Below are positions 17,623-26,816 of a DNA stretch of 64,000 nucleotides, piece after piece; position 1 is the stretch's first letter; every line of letters begins with the position of its first letter. Source of the stretch: Microbacterium sp. SYP-A9085 (lineage in GTDB: Bacteria > Actinomycetota > Actinomycetes > Actinomycetales > Microbacteriaceae); the NCBI RefSeq assembly GCF_009649635.1, contig NZ_WJII01000001.1, positions 930,001 through 994,000 on the forward strand. Reading direction: 5' to 3'. The position numbers were made by a program, and so were the translations under genes. The notes beneath the pieces were generated by a model. The model made no database searches, was not told the DNA's origin, and saw only the letters and a program-made list of their open reading frames with translations.

Positions 17623-18588
17623 GTGGCGCGAACCCGGTGGGACACCGAGCACCTGCCGAACCTCGAGGGCAGGCGGTACCTCGTGACCGGTTCCACGCGT
17701 GGCCTGGGATATTTCTCCACCGAGCAGCTCGTTCGCGCGGGCGCGCACGTGATCATGACCGGCCGGCACCCGAACCGGCTCGCCGCCGCGCACGCCGCCG
17801 TCGAGCGGCGGGTGGGGGATGCCGGACTGGGCACCGTCGAGACGCTGCTGCTGGACACGAGCAACTTCGGCTCGATCCGCGCCGCGGCCGCCACCGCCCG
17901 CACCCGCGGGCCCCTGCACGGCCTGCTCCTGAACGCCGGCATCGTGCATCCCCCGCGCCAGCGGCGCACCGCCGGCGGGCACGAGCTCGTGTTCACGACG
18001 AACGTGCTGGGGCATTTCGCGCTCGCCGGTGAGCTGCTGCAGAACCTCGCCGTCGTGAACGGCCGGATGGTGTGGCTCGGCAGCATGTCGACGTCGCTGG
18101 GCGCGAGGGAACCGGCCGATCCCGAGCTCGCGGAGGGATACACCCCGTGGCGCGCCTATGTGCAGTCGAAAGTGGCAACGACGGTGCTCGGGCTCGAGGC
18201 CGACCGCCGACTGCGCGCCGCAGGGGTCCCGGCATCCAGCGTCGTCGCCCATCCCGGATACGCGATCAGCGGCCGCACCGCGGGCGTGCGCGGCGTGAAC
18301 GAGCCGACCCGCCTGACGCGCTTCGTGGACAACCTGCAGGCGCCGTTCTCACAGTCGAAGGAGCGCGGCGCGCACAGCCTCGTGCGGGCCCTGGTGGACC
18401 CGGCGATCTCGGGCGGCGAGTTCGTCGGGCCGCGCTACGTGCTGCACGGTGGGCCGCGGCCGGGGCGGCCGGCGCAGCTCACGCGCGGTCTCGAGCTCGG
18501 CACCCGGCTGTGGGAGTACTGCGAGGACGCGACCCGGATCCGGTGGCCGTTCGAGAAGGCGGCGCGCGCGCGGCGCCGGCTGCGCTGA
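17623..18588 (+). CDS. Short-chain dehydrogenase/reductase family protein
   Basis: Rossmann-fold oxidoreductase of 321 residues. It has the cofactor motif TGSTRGLGYFSTEQL (about 21-35), LLLNAGIV (about 103), and the active-site YVQSK (Tyr and Lys four residues apart, about 178), with GSMSTSL supplying the serine. GTG start. The length and C-terminal extension resemble retinol-dehydrogenase/protochlorophyllide-reductase-like SDRs. Substrate unknown. It converges with mntR. Confidence 0.88.
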   Translation: MARTRWDTEHLPNLEGRRYLVTGSTRGLGYFSTEQLVRAGAHVIMTGRHPNRLAAAHAAVERRVGDAGLGTVETLLLDTSNFGSIRAAAATARTRGPLHGLLLNAGIVHPPRQRRTAGGHELVFTTNVLGHFALAGELLQNLAVVNGRMVWLGSMSTSLGAREPADPELAEGYTPWRAYVQSKVATTVLGLEADRRLRAAGVPASSVVAHPGYAISGRTAGVRGVNEPTRLTRFVDNLQAPFSQSKERGAHSLVRALVDPAISGGEFVGPRYVLHGGPRPGRPAQLTRGLELGTRLWEYCEDATRIRWPFEKAARARRRLR

Positions 18589-18612
18589 GCGGGTCCTGCG
18601 ACTCGGAACCGT

Positions 18613-19254
18613 TCAGGCGGTGAGCCAGACCGCGGCGACGGCGCCGTCGGGGATCGCGACGGGCGCGGCATCCTCGACGCGCACCGTGTGCGGGTCGACC
18701 ACTTCGATGCGGCAGCCGATGTGCAGCCCGGCATCCTCCACCGCGCGCAGCAGTTGGGGGTCGCGGTCGCTCACCCGCAGCACGCGGCCGCGGTGCCCGG
18801 GAGCCGCGTCGGCGAGCAGGACGAAATCCTCGCGGTGCACGCGGCCGTCGGGGTCGGGGATGGCATCCCCGTGCGGGTCGACGCGTGGATGTCCGAGCCG
18901 GTCGTCGATTCGGGCGAGCAGCCGATCGCTGATCGCGTGCTCGAGGATCTCGGCCTCGTCGTGCACCTCGTCCCACGCGTATCCGAACTCGCTGACCAGC
19001 CACGTCTCGACCAGGCGGTGCCGACGGATGATCGCCGCCGCACGATATGTGCCCTCCGTGGTCAGCGCGATCGGCCCGTACGGGCGATGCGTGACCAGGC
19101 CCTGCGCCGCCAGCTTCTGCACCATCTCGGTCACGCTGGACGGCGCCAGCCCGAGCACCGCGGCCAGTTGCGACGGCGTGATGCGCTCGTCCTGCCACTC
19201 GGTGTGGTGGTAGATCGTCTTGAGGTAGTCGTCGACGGCGGGGGAAGCCACCAC
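18613..19254 (-). CDS. mntR: DtxR-family manganese-responsive regulator
   Basis: Metal-dependent repressor of 213 residues. The N-terminal winged helix contains ITPSQLAAVLGLAPSSVTEM (about 25-44), followed by a dimerisation/metal-binding domain (IIRRHRLVETWL, DEVHDEAEILEHAISD) and a C-terminal FeoA-like SH3 domain. It lies 20 bp after mntH on the same strand. The mntH promoter carries two perfect copies of an operator-like palindrome, so Mn-dependent control of both genes is inferred. GTG start; a second GTG follows directly. Confidence 0.88.
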   Translation of the reverse strand: MVASPAVDDYLKTIYHHTEWQDERITPSQLAAVLGLAPSSVTEMVQKLAAQGLVTHRPYGPIALTTEGTYRAAAIIRRHRLVETWLVSEFGYAWDEVHDEAEILEHAISDRLLARIDDRLGHPRVDPHGDAIPDPDGRVHREDFVLLADAAPGHRGRVLRVSDRDPQLLRAVEDAGLHIGCRIEVVDPHTVRVEDAAPVAIPDGAVAAVWLTA

Positions 19255-19274
19255 TCCAGGCTACCTGCGCGCGT

Positions 19275-20570
19275 TCACGCGCCCGTGAGGACGAGCACCA
19301 GCAGCACGCCGTTCAGGGCGATGAGGAAGATGGATGCCAGCACGCCGAGCACCGTCGTCAGCGGCCGGTTGCGGTGCCGGCCGAGCACGTCGGCGCGGGC
19401 AGTGAGGCGGACCAGCGGGATGAGCGCGAACGGGATGCCGAACGACAGCACCACCTGGCTGAGCACGAGGGACAGCGTCGGATCCGCGCCCGCACCCAGC
19501 AGCGCGAGCGCCGGCAGGAGCGACACGAGCCGGCGCAGCACAAGAGGAACGCGGATATGCAGCAGGCCGTGCATGATCTCGGCGCCGGCATACGCGCCGA
19601 CCGACGTGCTGGCCAGGCCGCTGGCGAGCAGGCCCACCGCGAACAGTGTGGCGATGACCGGGCCGAGGCCCTCGCTGAGGGCCGCATGCGCGCCCTCGAG
19701 CGAACTCGTCCCGGCGACGCCGGCGAGGTTCGCCGCCGCCAGCAGCAGGATGCACAGGTTCACCGCGCCGGCGACCAGCATCGCGACGGAGACGTCCCAG
19801 CGGGTGGCGCGCAGCAGCCGCGGCACCGGCGTGGCATCCGCCGCGAAGCGGTCCCGGGCCAGGGCGGAGTGGGCGTAGATGGCGTGCGGCATGATCGTCG
19901 CGCCGAGGATGGATGCCGCCAGCAGCACGGATCCCGCGTCCGCGAACCGCGGCAGCATCCCGCCGAAGACACCGTCGGCGCTCGGCGGCGCCACGAACAC
20001 ACCGGCGACGAAGCCGATGGTGATCACGGCGACCAGGCCGATCACGACGAATTCGAACGTGCGCGGGCCGCGCCGCGAGTGCAGCACGAGCAGCAGCAGC
20101 GACACGGTCCCCGTGATGATCCCGCCCCACACCAGCGGCAACCCGAACAGCAGCTGCAGCGCGACCGCTCCGCCGATGACCTCCGCGACATCCGTGGCCA
20201 CCGCGACGAGCTCCGCCTGAACCCAGTACAGCCGTCGCGCCCACGGCCGCCGGATGCGCTGGCCCAGCAGCTCCGGCAGACTCTGCCCGGTGACCACGCC
20301 GAGCTTCGCCGACAGGTACTGCACGAGCCACGCGATGAGGTTCGCGAGCACGACGACCCAGACGAGCAGGTAGCCGTACTGCGCGCCGGCGGTCATATTG
20401 CTCGCGACGTTGCCCGGATCGAGGTAGGCGACACCCGCGACCAGCGCCGGGCCCAGCAGCCATGACACACGGGGAACGGACGCCCCGCCACCGGAGGGAT
20501 GCCGGCCGTGCGCGACCGGCCGGCTCTCGCGCGTCAGCGCGCGGGGCACACTCTCCGTTGCTTTCGGCAT
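19275..20570 (-). CDS. mntH: Nramp-family Mn(2+)/divalent metal:H+ transporter
   Basis: Inner-membrane proton-coupled metal importer, 431 residues with about 11 helices. The first helix holds the metal-binding DPGN (in GVAYLDPGNVASNMTAGAQYG, about 47-67) and the sixth holds MPHAIYAHSAL, both hallmarks of Nramp/MntH. The ATG lies inside one of the MntR boxes and 6 nt from a TAGGAT -10 element, so the transcript is probably leaderless. Operon with mntR. Confidence 0.93.
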   Translation of the reverse strand: MPKATESVPRALTRESRPVAHGRHPSGGGASVPRVSWLLGPALVAGVAYLDPGNVASNMTAGAQYGYLLVWVVVLANLIAWLVQYLSAKLGVVTGQSLPELLGQRIRRPWARRLYWVQAELVAVATDVAEVIGGAVALQLLFGLPLVWGGIITGTVSLLLLVLHSRRGPRTFEFVVIGLVAVITIGFVAGVFVAPPSADGVFGGMLPRFADAGSVLLAASILGATIMPHAIYAHSALARDRFAADATPVPRLLRATRWDVSVAMLVAGAVNLCILLLAAANLAGVAGTSSLEGAHAALSEGLGPVIATLFAVGLLASGLASTSVGAYAGAEIMHGLLHIRVPLVLRRLVSLLPALALLGAGADPTLSLVLSQVVLSFGIPFALIPLVRLTARADVLGRHRNRPLTTVLGVLASIFLIALNGVLLVLVLTGA

Positions 20571-20605
20571 ACCGAAATCCTAGCCTTGTTTTCGGTATGC
20601 CGAAA
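20562..20605 (-). promoter_or_regulatory. mntH promoter with two MntR-type operator boxes
   Basis: TTTCGGCATACCGAAA (20562-20577) and its exact reverse complement (20590-20605) frame a minus-strand promoter: -35 TTCGGC (20604-20599), 16-bp spacer, -10 TAGGAT (20582-20577). One box covers the -35, the other covers the start codon. Binding by MntR is inferred from the neighbouring gene. Confidence 0.8.
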
Positions 20606-20635
20606 GACCCGCCCTCGGCTGGGCCGAGGGGAATG

Positions 20636-20690
20636 GACGAGGCGAGGACCGGATGCCGCGACAGCATCCTCGCCTCGGCCGATCTCCTCG
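20636..20690 (+). repeat. Dispersed 55-bp repeat, copy B
   Basis: Matches the inverted copy at 9940-9994 at 48 of 55 positions. It sits in the gap between the mntH promoter and the RNA methyltransferase gene. A further partial echo (CCTCGCCTCGGCCGAGG) follows at about 20721. Confidence 0.8.
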
Positions 20691-20782
20691 CCCCGGCCGA
20701 GGGTCAGGCCGCGGACGAGTCCTCGCCTCGGCCGAGGGCCGGGTCGGGGGAGGGCCGGCTGCGCCGCGGCTACCCTGGAATC

Positions 20783-21430
20783 GTGACCACCGACCAGGCC
20801 GAGCCCGCGCACGGCGTCGGTCCGTGGCCGGGTGGTGCGCAGGCATGGCCCGCCGACGAGCGGTACGACACCGACCTGCTGGCGCACGGCGATCACCGCA
20901 ACGTCATCGACCGGTACCGGTACTGGCGGATGGCGGCCATCGTCGCCGACCTCGACGAGCACCGGCATCCGTTCCATGTCGCGATCGAGAACTGGCAGCA
21001 CGACATGAACATCGGCTCGATAGTGCGCAGCGCCAACGCGTTCGGGGCCAACACCGTGCACATCATCGGCAAGCGCCGGTGGAACCGCCGCGGCGCGATG
21101 GTCACCGACCGCTACCAGCACGTCGTCCATCACCCGGATGTCGCCACCTTCGCGCAGTGGGCGGCGGCGGCATCCATCCCCGTCATCGCCGTCGACAACC
21201 TCCCCGGCGCCGTCCCCGTGCAGGATGCCGGGCTTCCCGAACAGTGCGTGCTCCTGTTCGGGCAGGAGGGCCCGGGCCTTTCCTCGGAGGCGCTGGATGC
21301 CGCCGCCTCGCTCGTCGAGATCACGCAGTACGGCTCGACCCGCTCGATCAATGCGAGCGCCGCCGCGGCGGTGATCATGTACGAATGGTGCCGCCGCTGG
21401 GCCCAGCCGCGGTCCATGCCGAACGTGTGA
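20783..21430 (+). CDS. TrmH/SpoU family RNA 2'-O-methyltransferase
   Basis: SPOUT-class methyltransferase of 215 residues acting on tRNA or rRNA ribose. The three family motifs are present: NIGSIVRSANAFGANTVHI (about 74-92), CVLLFGQEGPGLSSEAL (about 152-168) and the knot segment STRSINASAAAAVIMYEW (about 185-202). The GTG start was chosen because the frame upstream runs through the dispersed repeat; the VTTDQAEPAHG start gives a normal length. Target RNA not determinable. Confidence 0.9.
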   Translation: MTTDQAEPAHGVGPWPGGAQAWPADERYDTDLLAHGDHRNVIDRYRYWRMAAIVADLDEHRHPFHVAIENWQHDMNIGSIVRSANAFGANTVHIIGKRRWNRRGAMVTDRYQHVVHHPDVATFAQWAAAASIPVIAVDNLPGAVPVQDAGLPEQCVLLFGQEGPGLSSEALDAAASLVEITQYGSTRSINASAAAAVIMYEWCRRWAQPRSMPNV

Positions 21431-21538
21431 CGCATCAACGCCGGCACATCGCGGTCGAGTCGGGCCGCCGATCGATCTGTCGATCTCGCTGCGGTCAGCC
21501 CTCGAGTCGCTGGCCGATGCGCGTGAGCCGAATGCGCC

Positions 21539-22861
21539 TCACGCGGGCTGGGCCATCCACGCGGGGCGTCGGATGCGCCAGCCCAGCGTGAGGAGGCGGG
21601 CGAGCATGTACACGCCGAAGAACGCGACGGCCAGCCACGTGAGTCCGTCGGCTCCGCCCGGATGCCACAGTCCCAGCGCCGCGAGCACCGGGAGGTATAC
21701 CACGAGGTTCAGCCCGCCGGCCACCGCGAGATAGCGGGCGTCGTTCGCGCCGATCAGCACGCCGTCCAGGACGAACACGACGCCGCACACCGGCTGCGCG
21801 ATCGCCAGGACCACGAGGGCCGGCTGCACGAGGGCGGCGAGCGCGGCGTCGCCGGTGAACAGCATCCCGATCCATCCCGAGCCGAGCCCGATGGCGACGC
21901 CGACGACGACCCCGAACCCCGCCCCCCAGGCCAGCGTGCGCCGCAGCACCCGTCGCACGTGGCTGATCGATCCGGCGCCGAGGCTCTTACCGATCAGCGC
22001 CTGCGCGGCGATAGCGAGCGCGTCCAGGGCGAACGCCGCCGTCGAGAATATCGTGAACGCGACCTGCCATCCCGCCAGTTCGTGGGTGCCGAACGCCGTC
22101 GCCACGGCCACCGTCGACAGCAGCGCGAGTCGCAGTGACACGGTGCGCAGGAACATCCACATTCCCGAGCGTGCCGAGCCCCGCACGCCGTCGCGCTGCG
22201 GCCGGAGCCTGGCGCGGTGCCGTCGCGCGAGGCGCCCGACCACCGCCACGTACGCGGCCACCATGCTCCACTGCGCGACGACGGTCCCCGCCGCGGAGCC
22301 GGCGATGCCCCAGCCGAGGCCGTAGATGAACAGCGCGTTCAGCGCCGCGTTCAGCGCGAAGCCGGTCCCGGCGACCCACAGCGGTGTGACGGTGTCCTGC
22401 AGCCCCCGCAGCAGCCCGGTCGCGGCGAACACGATGAGCATCGCCGGCAAGCCCCACATCGAGATCCCGAGGTACGTGCGGGCGTCGGCGGCGACCTCGG
22501 GTCCCGCGCCGAACAGCGCCACAAGCGCCGGCGTGGACAGGTAGCCGACCAACGCGAGCAGGGCCCCGAGCCCCAGCGCCAGCCACATCCCGTCGATGCC
22601 GACCGATACCGCCCTCGGCGTGTCGCCCGCGCCGAAGCGCCGGGCCACCGCGGGCGTCGTCGAATAGGCGAGGAACACCATGAGACCGACGATCGTCTGC
22701 AGCACCGCCGACGCGATGCCCAGCGCGGCCAGCGGCACCACCCCGAGGTGGCCGACCAGGGCGGAGTCGACGATGAGGAACAGCGGCTCGGCGATGAGGG
22801 CGCCCAGCGCCGGCACGGCGAGCCGCAGGATGTCGCGGTTCAGCGTGTCGGTGGTGCGCAC
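21539..22861 (-). CDS. MATE family efflux transporter
   Basis: Multidrug/toxin extrusion protein (DinF-type branch), 440 residues with 12 predicted helices in two related halves. The first half begins LAVPALGALIAEPLFLIVDSA, with typical LGIASAVLQTIVGLMVFLAYSTTPAVARRFGAG features described in DinF-type proteins. GTG start. Substrate unknown. The ~108 bp between its stop and the convergent methyltransferase hold no gene. Confidence 0.9.
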   Translation of the reverse strand: MRTTDTLNRDILRLAVPALGALIAEPLFLIVDSALVGHLGVVPLAALGIASAVLQTIVGLMVFLAYSTTPAVARRFGAGDTPRAVSVGIDGMWLALGLGALLALVGYLSTPALVALFGAGPEVAADARTYLGISMWGLPAMLIVFAATGLLRGLQDTVTPLWVAGTGFALNAALNALFIYGLGWGIAGSAAGTVVAQWSMVAAYVAVVGRLARRHRARLRPQRDGVRGSARSGMWMFLRTVSLRLALLSTVAVATAFGTHELAGWQVAFTIFSTAAFALDALAIAAQALIGKSLGAGSISHVRRVLRRTLAWGAGFGVVVGVAIGLGSGWIGMLFTGDAALAALVQPALVVLAIAQPVCGVVFVLDGVLIGANDARYLAVAGGLNLVVYLPVLAALGLWHPGGADGLTWLAVAFFGVYMLARLLTLGWRIRRPAWMAQPA

Positions 22862-22953
22862 GATCCGAGCCTACGGGGACGGTCGACTTCCCCGCCGATG
22901 CGCACACCGCGGAGCAGGACTCGGCTCAGGGAGGGACCCCGACCCGCCGAGCC

Positions 22954-23511
22954 TCAGCCCTCGGTGAAGGCGACGTCGGATGCCGCGACCACCGCGGCCG
23001 TCCGCCCCGGCGCCCCCTGACCCGACCAGTACATGTTCGTGTGGGCGATCACCTGCGGGACCGGCGGCGCGCCCCATGCGGACTTGTCGCCGGCCGTGTG
23101 CGCGTCGCCCACCAGGGTGGTGTCATACCCCCGGGTGAACGCGCCGTGGATCGTGGAGCGGATGCAGGCGTCGGTCTCGGCGCCGCTCACGATGAGGCGG
23201 CCCACCCCGAGCCGGGTGAGCACGTCTTCCAGGTCGGTCCCCTCAAACGCGTCGCCGTACTCCTTGTGGACCACGGACTCGGCGGCATCCGGCACCAGCT
23301 CGGGGACGATCCGCCACCCCGCCGTGCCGGGCACCAGCTCCTCATCCTGATGCTGCACCCACACCACCGGCGTGTCCGCCGTGCGAGCCCGCTCGACGAG
23401 GTCGCGGATGTGAGCGACGACGTCGTCTCGCGCGTACGCCCCCTCCACCACGTCGTTCTGGACGTCCACCACGAGCAGCGCGGTGTGCGGTCGGTCGGTC
23501 AGTGTCTTCAT
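22954..23511 (-). CDS. Isochorismatase-family cysteine hydrolase
   Basis: Cytoplasmic hydrolase of 185 residues. It starts ALLVVDVQNDVVEGAY with the catalytic Asp, and has VVWVQHQDEEL and the nucleophile region VSGAETDACIRSTIHGAFTRG with its cysteine. The lysine of the triad is in VVHKEYGDAFEGTDL. Relatives include nicotinamidase-like and maleamate-type amidases; the substrate is not set by the motifs. ATG supported by GAGGAGG. No operon partner. Confidence 0.9.
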   Translation of the reverse strand: MKTLTDRPHTALLVVDVQNDVVEGAYARDDVVAHIRDLVERARTADTPVVWVQHQDEELVPGTAGWRIVPELVPDAAESVVHKEYGDAFEGTDLEDVLTRLGVGRLIVSGAETDACIRSTIHGAFTRGYDTTLVGDAHTAGDKSAWGAPPVPQVIAHTNMYWSGQGAPGRTAAVVAASDVAFTEG

Positions 23512-23622
23512 GTCGGCCTCCTCGTCTTCGCTCCAGCGTAAGACTCGCCGTGGACATCGGCGGGGACCGGATTCGCCGGAGCGCACCCCACCGGCGTCGC
23601 CGGGGCGGCCTATTCTGGAAGG

Positions 23623-25587
23623 ATGACCGACACCCCCCGTTCGGGCCTGGAGATCGACGCGTTCAGCACAGACATCCGCCCGCAGGACGACCTGTTCCGC
23701 CACGTCAACGGCACCTGGATCTCGACGACCGAGATCCCCGACGACAAGGCGCGATGGGGCTCGTTCCACTTCCTCGCCGAGCAGGCGGAGAAGGATGTCC
23801 GCGGCATCATCGAGGAGTCGCAGGATGCTGCGCCCGGTACCGAGGCCCGCAAGGTCGGCGACCTGTACACCAGCTTCATGGACACCGAACGGACGGCAGC
23901 GTTGGGCACCGAGCCGATCGCCGCGCAGCTGGCCGACGTGGACGGGATCGACTCGATCCCCGCGTTCCTCGCGGCCGTGGGCCGCCTGGAGCGCGACGGC
24001 GTCGGCGGCCTCATCGACCTGTATGTCGAGCCCGACCCCGGCAACCCCGAGCGGTATGTGCCGTTCCTGATCCAGGCCGGCATCACGCTGCCCGACGAAA
24101 GCTATTTCCGTCTCGACAGCTTCGCCACCACACGGGACGCCTACCGCGGCCACATCGCCCGGATCCTCGAAATCGCGGGCGTCGCGGACGCGACATCCGC
24201 CGCCGAGCGCATCTTCGCGCTGGAAGCCGACATCGCAGGCCACCACTGGGACAACGTGCGCAGCCGCGACGCTGTCGCGACGTACAACCTGAAGACCTGG
24301 GACGAGCTGACGGCTCTCGCCGGCATCGACCTCGCACCGTGGCGCGCCACTGTCGCGCCCGGTCGCGAGGACGCGTTCGCCGAGGTCGTCGTGTACCAGC
24401 CCAGCTTCCTCGAGGGGCTCGGGTCGCTGCTGGTGGACGAGCGCCTCGAGGACTGGAAGGCGTGGCTGCGCTTCAAGATCGTGCACGCCGCGGCGCCGTT
24501 CCTCACCGACGAGCTCGTCGACGAGAACTTCGCGTTCTACGGCACACAGCTCACCGGCGTGCCGGTCAACCGGGAGCGCTGGAAGCGCGGCGTCGGCATC
24601 GTCGAGGCCGCGATGGGCGAGGGCGTGGGCCGCGTGTATGTGGAGCGCCACTTCCCGCCCGCCGCGAAGGAGGCGATGGACGAGCTGGTCGGCAATCTCA
24701 TCGAGGCGTACCGGAGCAGCATCGCCGACCTGGAGTGGATGAGCCCGGAAACGCGCCAGCGGGCGCTCGGCAAGCTCGACGCCTTCACCCCGAAGATCGG
24801 GTATCCGGTGAAGTGGCGCGACTATTCGGCGCTGCACATCGACGCGGCCGATCTCGTCGGCAACGTCCGCCGCGCGCACGTGTTCGAGCACGATCGTCAG
24901 CTGGCCAAGGTCGGCGCGCCGATCGACCGCGACGAGTGGTTCATGACCCCGCAGACGGTCAACGCCTACTACAACCCGCTGATGAACGAGATAGTGTTCC
25001 CGGCGGCGATCCTGCAGTACCCGTTCTTCGACGCGCAGCGGGATGCCGCCGCGAACTACGGCGGCATCGGATCGGTCATCGGGCACGAGATCGGGCACGG
25101 CTTCGACGACCAGGGCAGCCGCTACGACGGCGACGGCAAGCTCGAGGACTGGTGGACCGATGAGGACCGCGCCGCGTTCGAGGAGCGGACCAAGAGCCTC
25201 ATCGCCCAGTACGACGCGCTCGTGCCGGCAGGGCTGCCCGACGACAACCACGTCAACGGGGCGCTCACGATCGGCGAGAACATCGGCGACCTCGGTGGCC
25301 TCGGCATCGCGATCAAGGCGTATGCACTCGCCCTGGCCGACGCCGAGGCGCCCGAGATCGACGGCTACACCGGCATCCAGCGGCTGCTGCTGAGCTGGGG
25401 CCAGGTGTGGCGGCAGAAAGGCCGGGATGCCGAGACCATCCGCCTGCTGACGATCGACCCGCATTCGCCCAACGAGTTCCGGTGCAACCAGATAGTGCGC
25501 AACGTGGATGCGTTCTACGATGCGTTCGGGGTGACCGAATCCGACAGGCTCTGGCTGCCGGCCGCCGAGCGGGTCACCATCTGGTGA
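23623..25587 (+). CDS. M13 family (neprilysin-like) zinc metallopeptidase
   Basis: Zinc endopeptidase of 654 residues, PepO-like. The substrate-binding NAYYNPLMNEIVFPA (about 446-460) precedes the zinc site VIGHEIGHGFDDQG (HExxH about 487-491), and the third ligand lies in ENIGDLGGLGIA (about 547). There is no signal peptide, so it is probably cytoplasmic or acts after lysis. The end NVDAFYDAFGVTESDRLW is the normal M13 C-terminus. It precedes a degenerate beta-lactamase-like gene by about 100 bp; a functional link is not shown. Confidence 0.95.
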   Translation: MTDTPRSGLEIDAFSTDIRPQDDLFRHVNGTWISTTEIPDDKARWGSFHFLAEQAEKDVRGIIEESQDAAPGTEARKVGDLYTSFMDTERTAALGTEPIAAQLADVDGIDSIPAFLAAVGRLERDGVGGLIDLYVEPDPGNPERYVPFLIQAGITLPDESYFRLDSFATTRDAYRGHIARILEIAGVADATSAAERIFALEADIAGHHWDNVRSRDAVATYNLKTWDELTALAGIDLAPWRATVAPGREDAFAEVVVYQPSFLEGLGSLLVDERLEDWKAWLRFKIVHAAAPFLTDELVDENFAFYGTQLTGVPVNRERWKRGVGIVEAAMGEGVGRVYVERHFPPAAKEAMDELVGNLIEAYRSSIADLEWMSPETRQRALGKLDAFTPKIGYPVKWRDYSALHIDAADLVGNVRRAHVFEHDRQLAKVGAPIDRDEWFMTPQTVNAYYNPLMNEIVFPAAILQYPFFDAQRDAAANYGGIGSVIGHEIGHGFDDQGSRYDGDGKLEDWWTDEDRAAFEERTKSLIAQYDALVPAGLPDDNHVNGALTIGENIGDLGGLGIAIKAYALALADAEAPEIDGYTGIQRLLLSWGQVWRQKGRDAETIRLLTIDPHSPNEFRCNQIVRNVDAFYDAFGVTESDRLWLPAAERVTIW

Positions 25588-25688
25588 CCGGATGCCACGG
25601 CATCCCCGGCTCTGACGCAGACAACTGAACAGAACACGTGCGCGTGACCGCGCGCACGAAGGACCCACAATGATCGGGAAGGAACAGC

Positions 25689-26609
25689 GTGGGTACGCCC
25701 GCAGAACCCCCCAGGGACACGGCGTCGCTTCGGGGGTCACGACGCAGCAGCAGACGACTGCCCCGGAGAACGGCAGCCGGACGACGCACCTTCACCTCGA
25801 CGCTGAAGGCGCTGGACGAGCTCGCCGCGACGGGGGCGAAGGTCTCGGTCCGCGTCGACGATCTGGACCGCGGCACCGCGGTCATCAGCGGAGACGATTT
25901 CGTCACGCTGCCGGTGGCGGGCCTGGGCATCGTGCCGCTGCTGATCGAGGTGGCGGCGGAGATCGACGCGGGCACGCTGGACGCGCTGGAGATCATCGAC
26001 CGCGGCACCATCGACCGGGTCGAGGTGGGCGGCCTGTGGCAGCATCTGAAGGCGCCCGCGCTGCCCATCGTGGACCTCGCGGTGCTGGCCGCCGGCGGCG
26101 GTGACGCGTCCGCCGCGAACGCCCTCATGGCCAAGGTCGGTCTGCCGGCCGTTCGCGACCGGATCGAGCAGCTGGGACTGGAGCGGTCCGCGCTGATCGA
26201 CCGGTTCCGCGACGTGCGCGGCCCGGATGACGCGCCGCAGGTCGCTCTCGGCACCACGCGCGAACTCGCGCACCTGTTCGCGGCGCTCGTGAACTCCGAA
26301 GTGGTCACCCCCGCCGTCAGCGCCCAGGTCGCCGAGTGGCTGAGCCTGAACCACGACTTGTCCCTGGTGGCATCCGCGACCGGCCTCGACCCGTTCGCGC
26401 ACTTCAACGACGAGCACGGGCTGCTGTTCATCAACAAGACCGGCCGGGATGCCGGCATCCGTGCCGAAGCGGGCGTCATCGCGGGCCCGCGCGCGGGCCT
26501 GTCCTACGCGCTGACGGTGTGCTTCGACGACCTGTCGATCATGCACCGGCTGCGAGCGCACGAGGCGTTCCGCACGCTCGGCGTCGAGCTCATGGAGTAC
26601 GTGTTCTAG
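25689..26609 (+). CDS. Class A beta-lactamase-like protein lacking catalytic residues
   Basis: Protein of 306 residues with the serine beta-lactamase/DD-peptidase fold. In hand alignment with TEM-type enzymes the SxxK motif is replaced: the segment reads LPVAGLGIVPLLIEV, giving Gly for Ser70 and Ile for Lys73. SDN reads GDA before SAANALM. Only the KTG triad remains (FINKTGRDAG). There is no signal peptide. It is therefore probably non-enzymatic: a binding or regulatory protein, or a hydrolase of another kind. The GTG start has GGAAGGA 6 nt upstream. Confidence 0.8.
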   Translation: MGTPAEPPRDTASLRGSRRSSRRLPRRTAAGRRTFTSTLKALDELAATGAKVSVRVDDLDRGTAVISGDDFVTLPVAGLGIVPLLIEVAAEIDAGTLDALEIIDRGTIDRVEVGGLWQHLKAPALPIVDLAVLAAGGGDASAANALMAKVGLPAVRDRIEQLGLERSALIDRFRDVRGPDDAPQVALGTTRELAHLFAALVNSEVVTPAVSAQVAEWLSLNHDLSLVASATGLDPFAHFNDEHGLLFINKTGRDAGIRAEAGVIAGPRAGLSYALTVCFDDLSIMHRLRAHEAFRTLGVELMEYVF

Positions 26610-26816
26610 GGGCGACGACACGGAATCGGATCGCCGCGCGCTGATCCGGTGCCACGGGGTGCGCGGTGGTAAGTTTCCAACCGCTCGGCAGCTTCGATGC
26701 GCGCCGGCGATGTCCGACCCGATGCGATCCCACACCGTCGTGCGTCACCGATCCTGACGGAACTCATCACAATGCGGTGAAAGGGGTACGGTCATGCGGT
26801 GTACGGGGAAGGCATC

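Noticed and set aside
25590..25605. GGATGCC-AC-GGCATCC palindrome after the M13 peptidase
   Set aside because: The loop is too short and the stem only 7 bp; GGATGCC is a very common word in this genome, so a terminator call is not safe.
22954..25740. 928-residue open frame on the minus strand
   Set aside because: Only its last ~185 codons are a real gene (isochorismatase family). The rest is antisense to the M13 peptidase and has composition typical of a GC-rich shadow frame.
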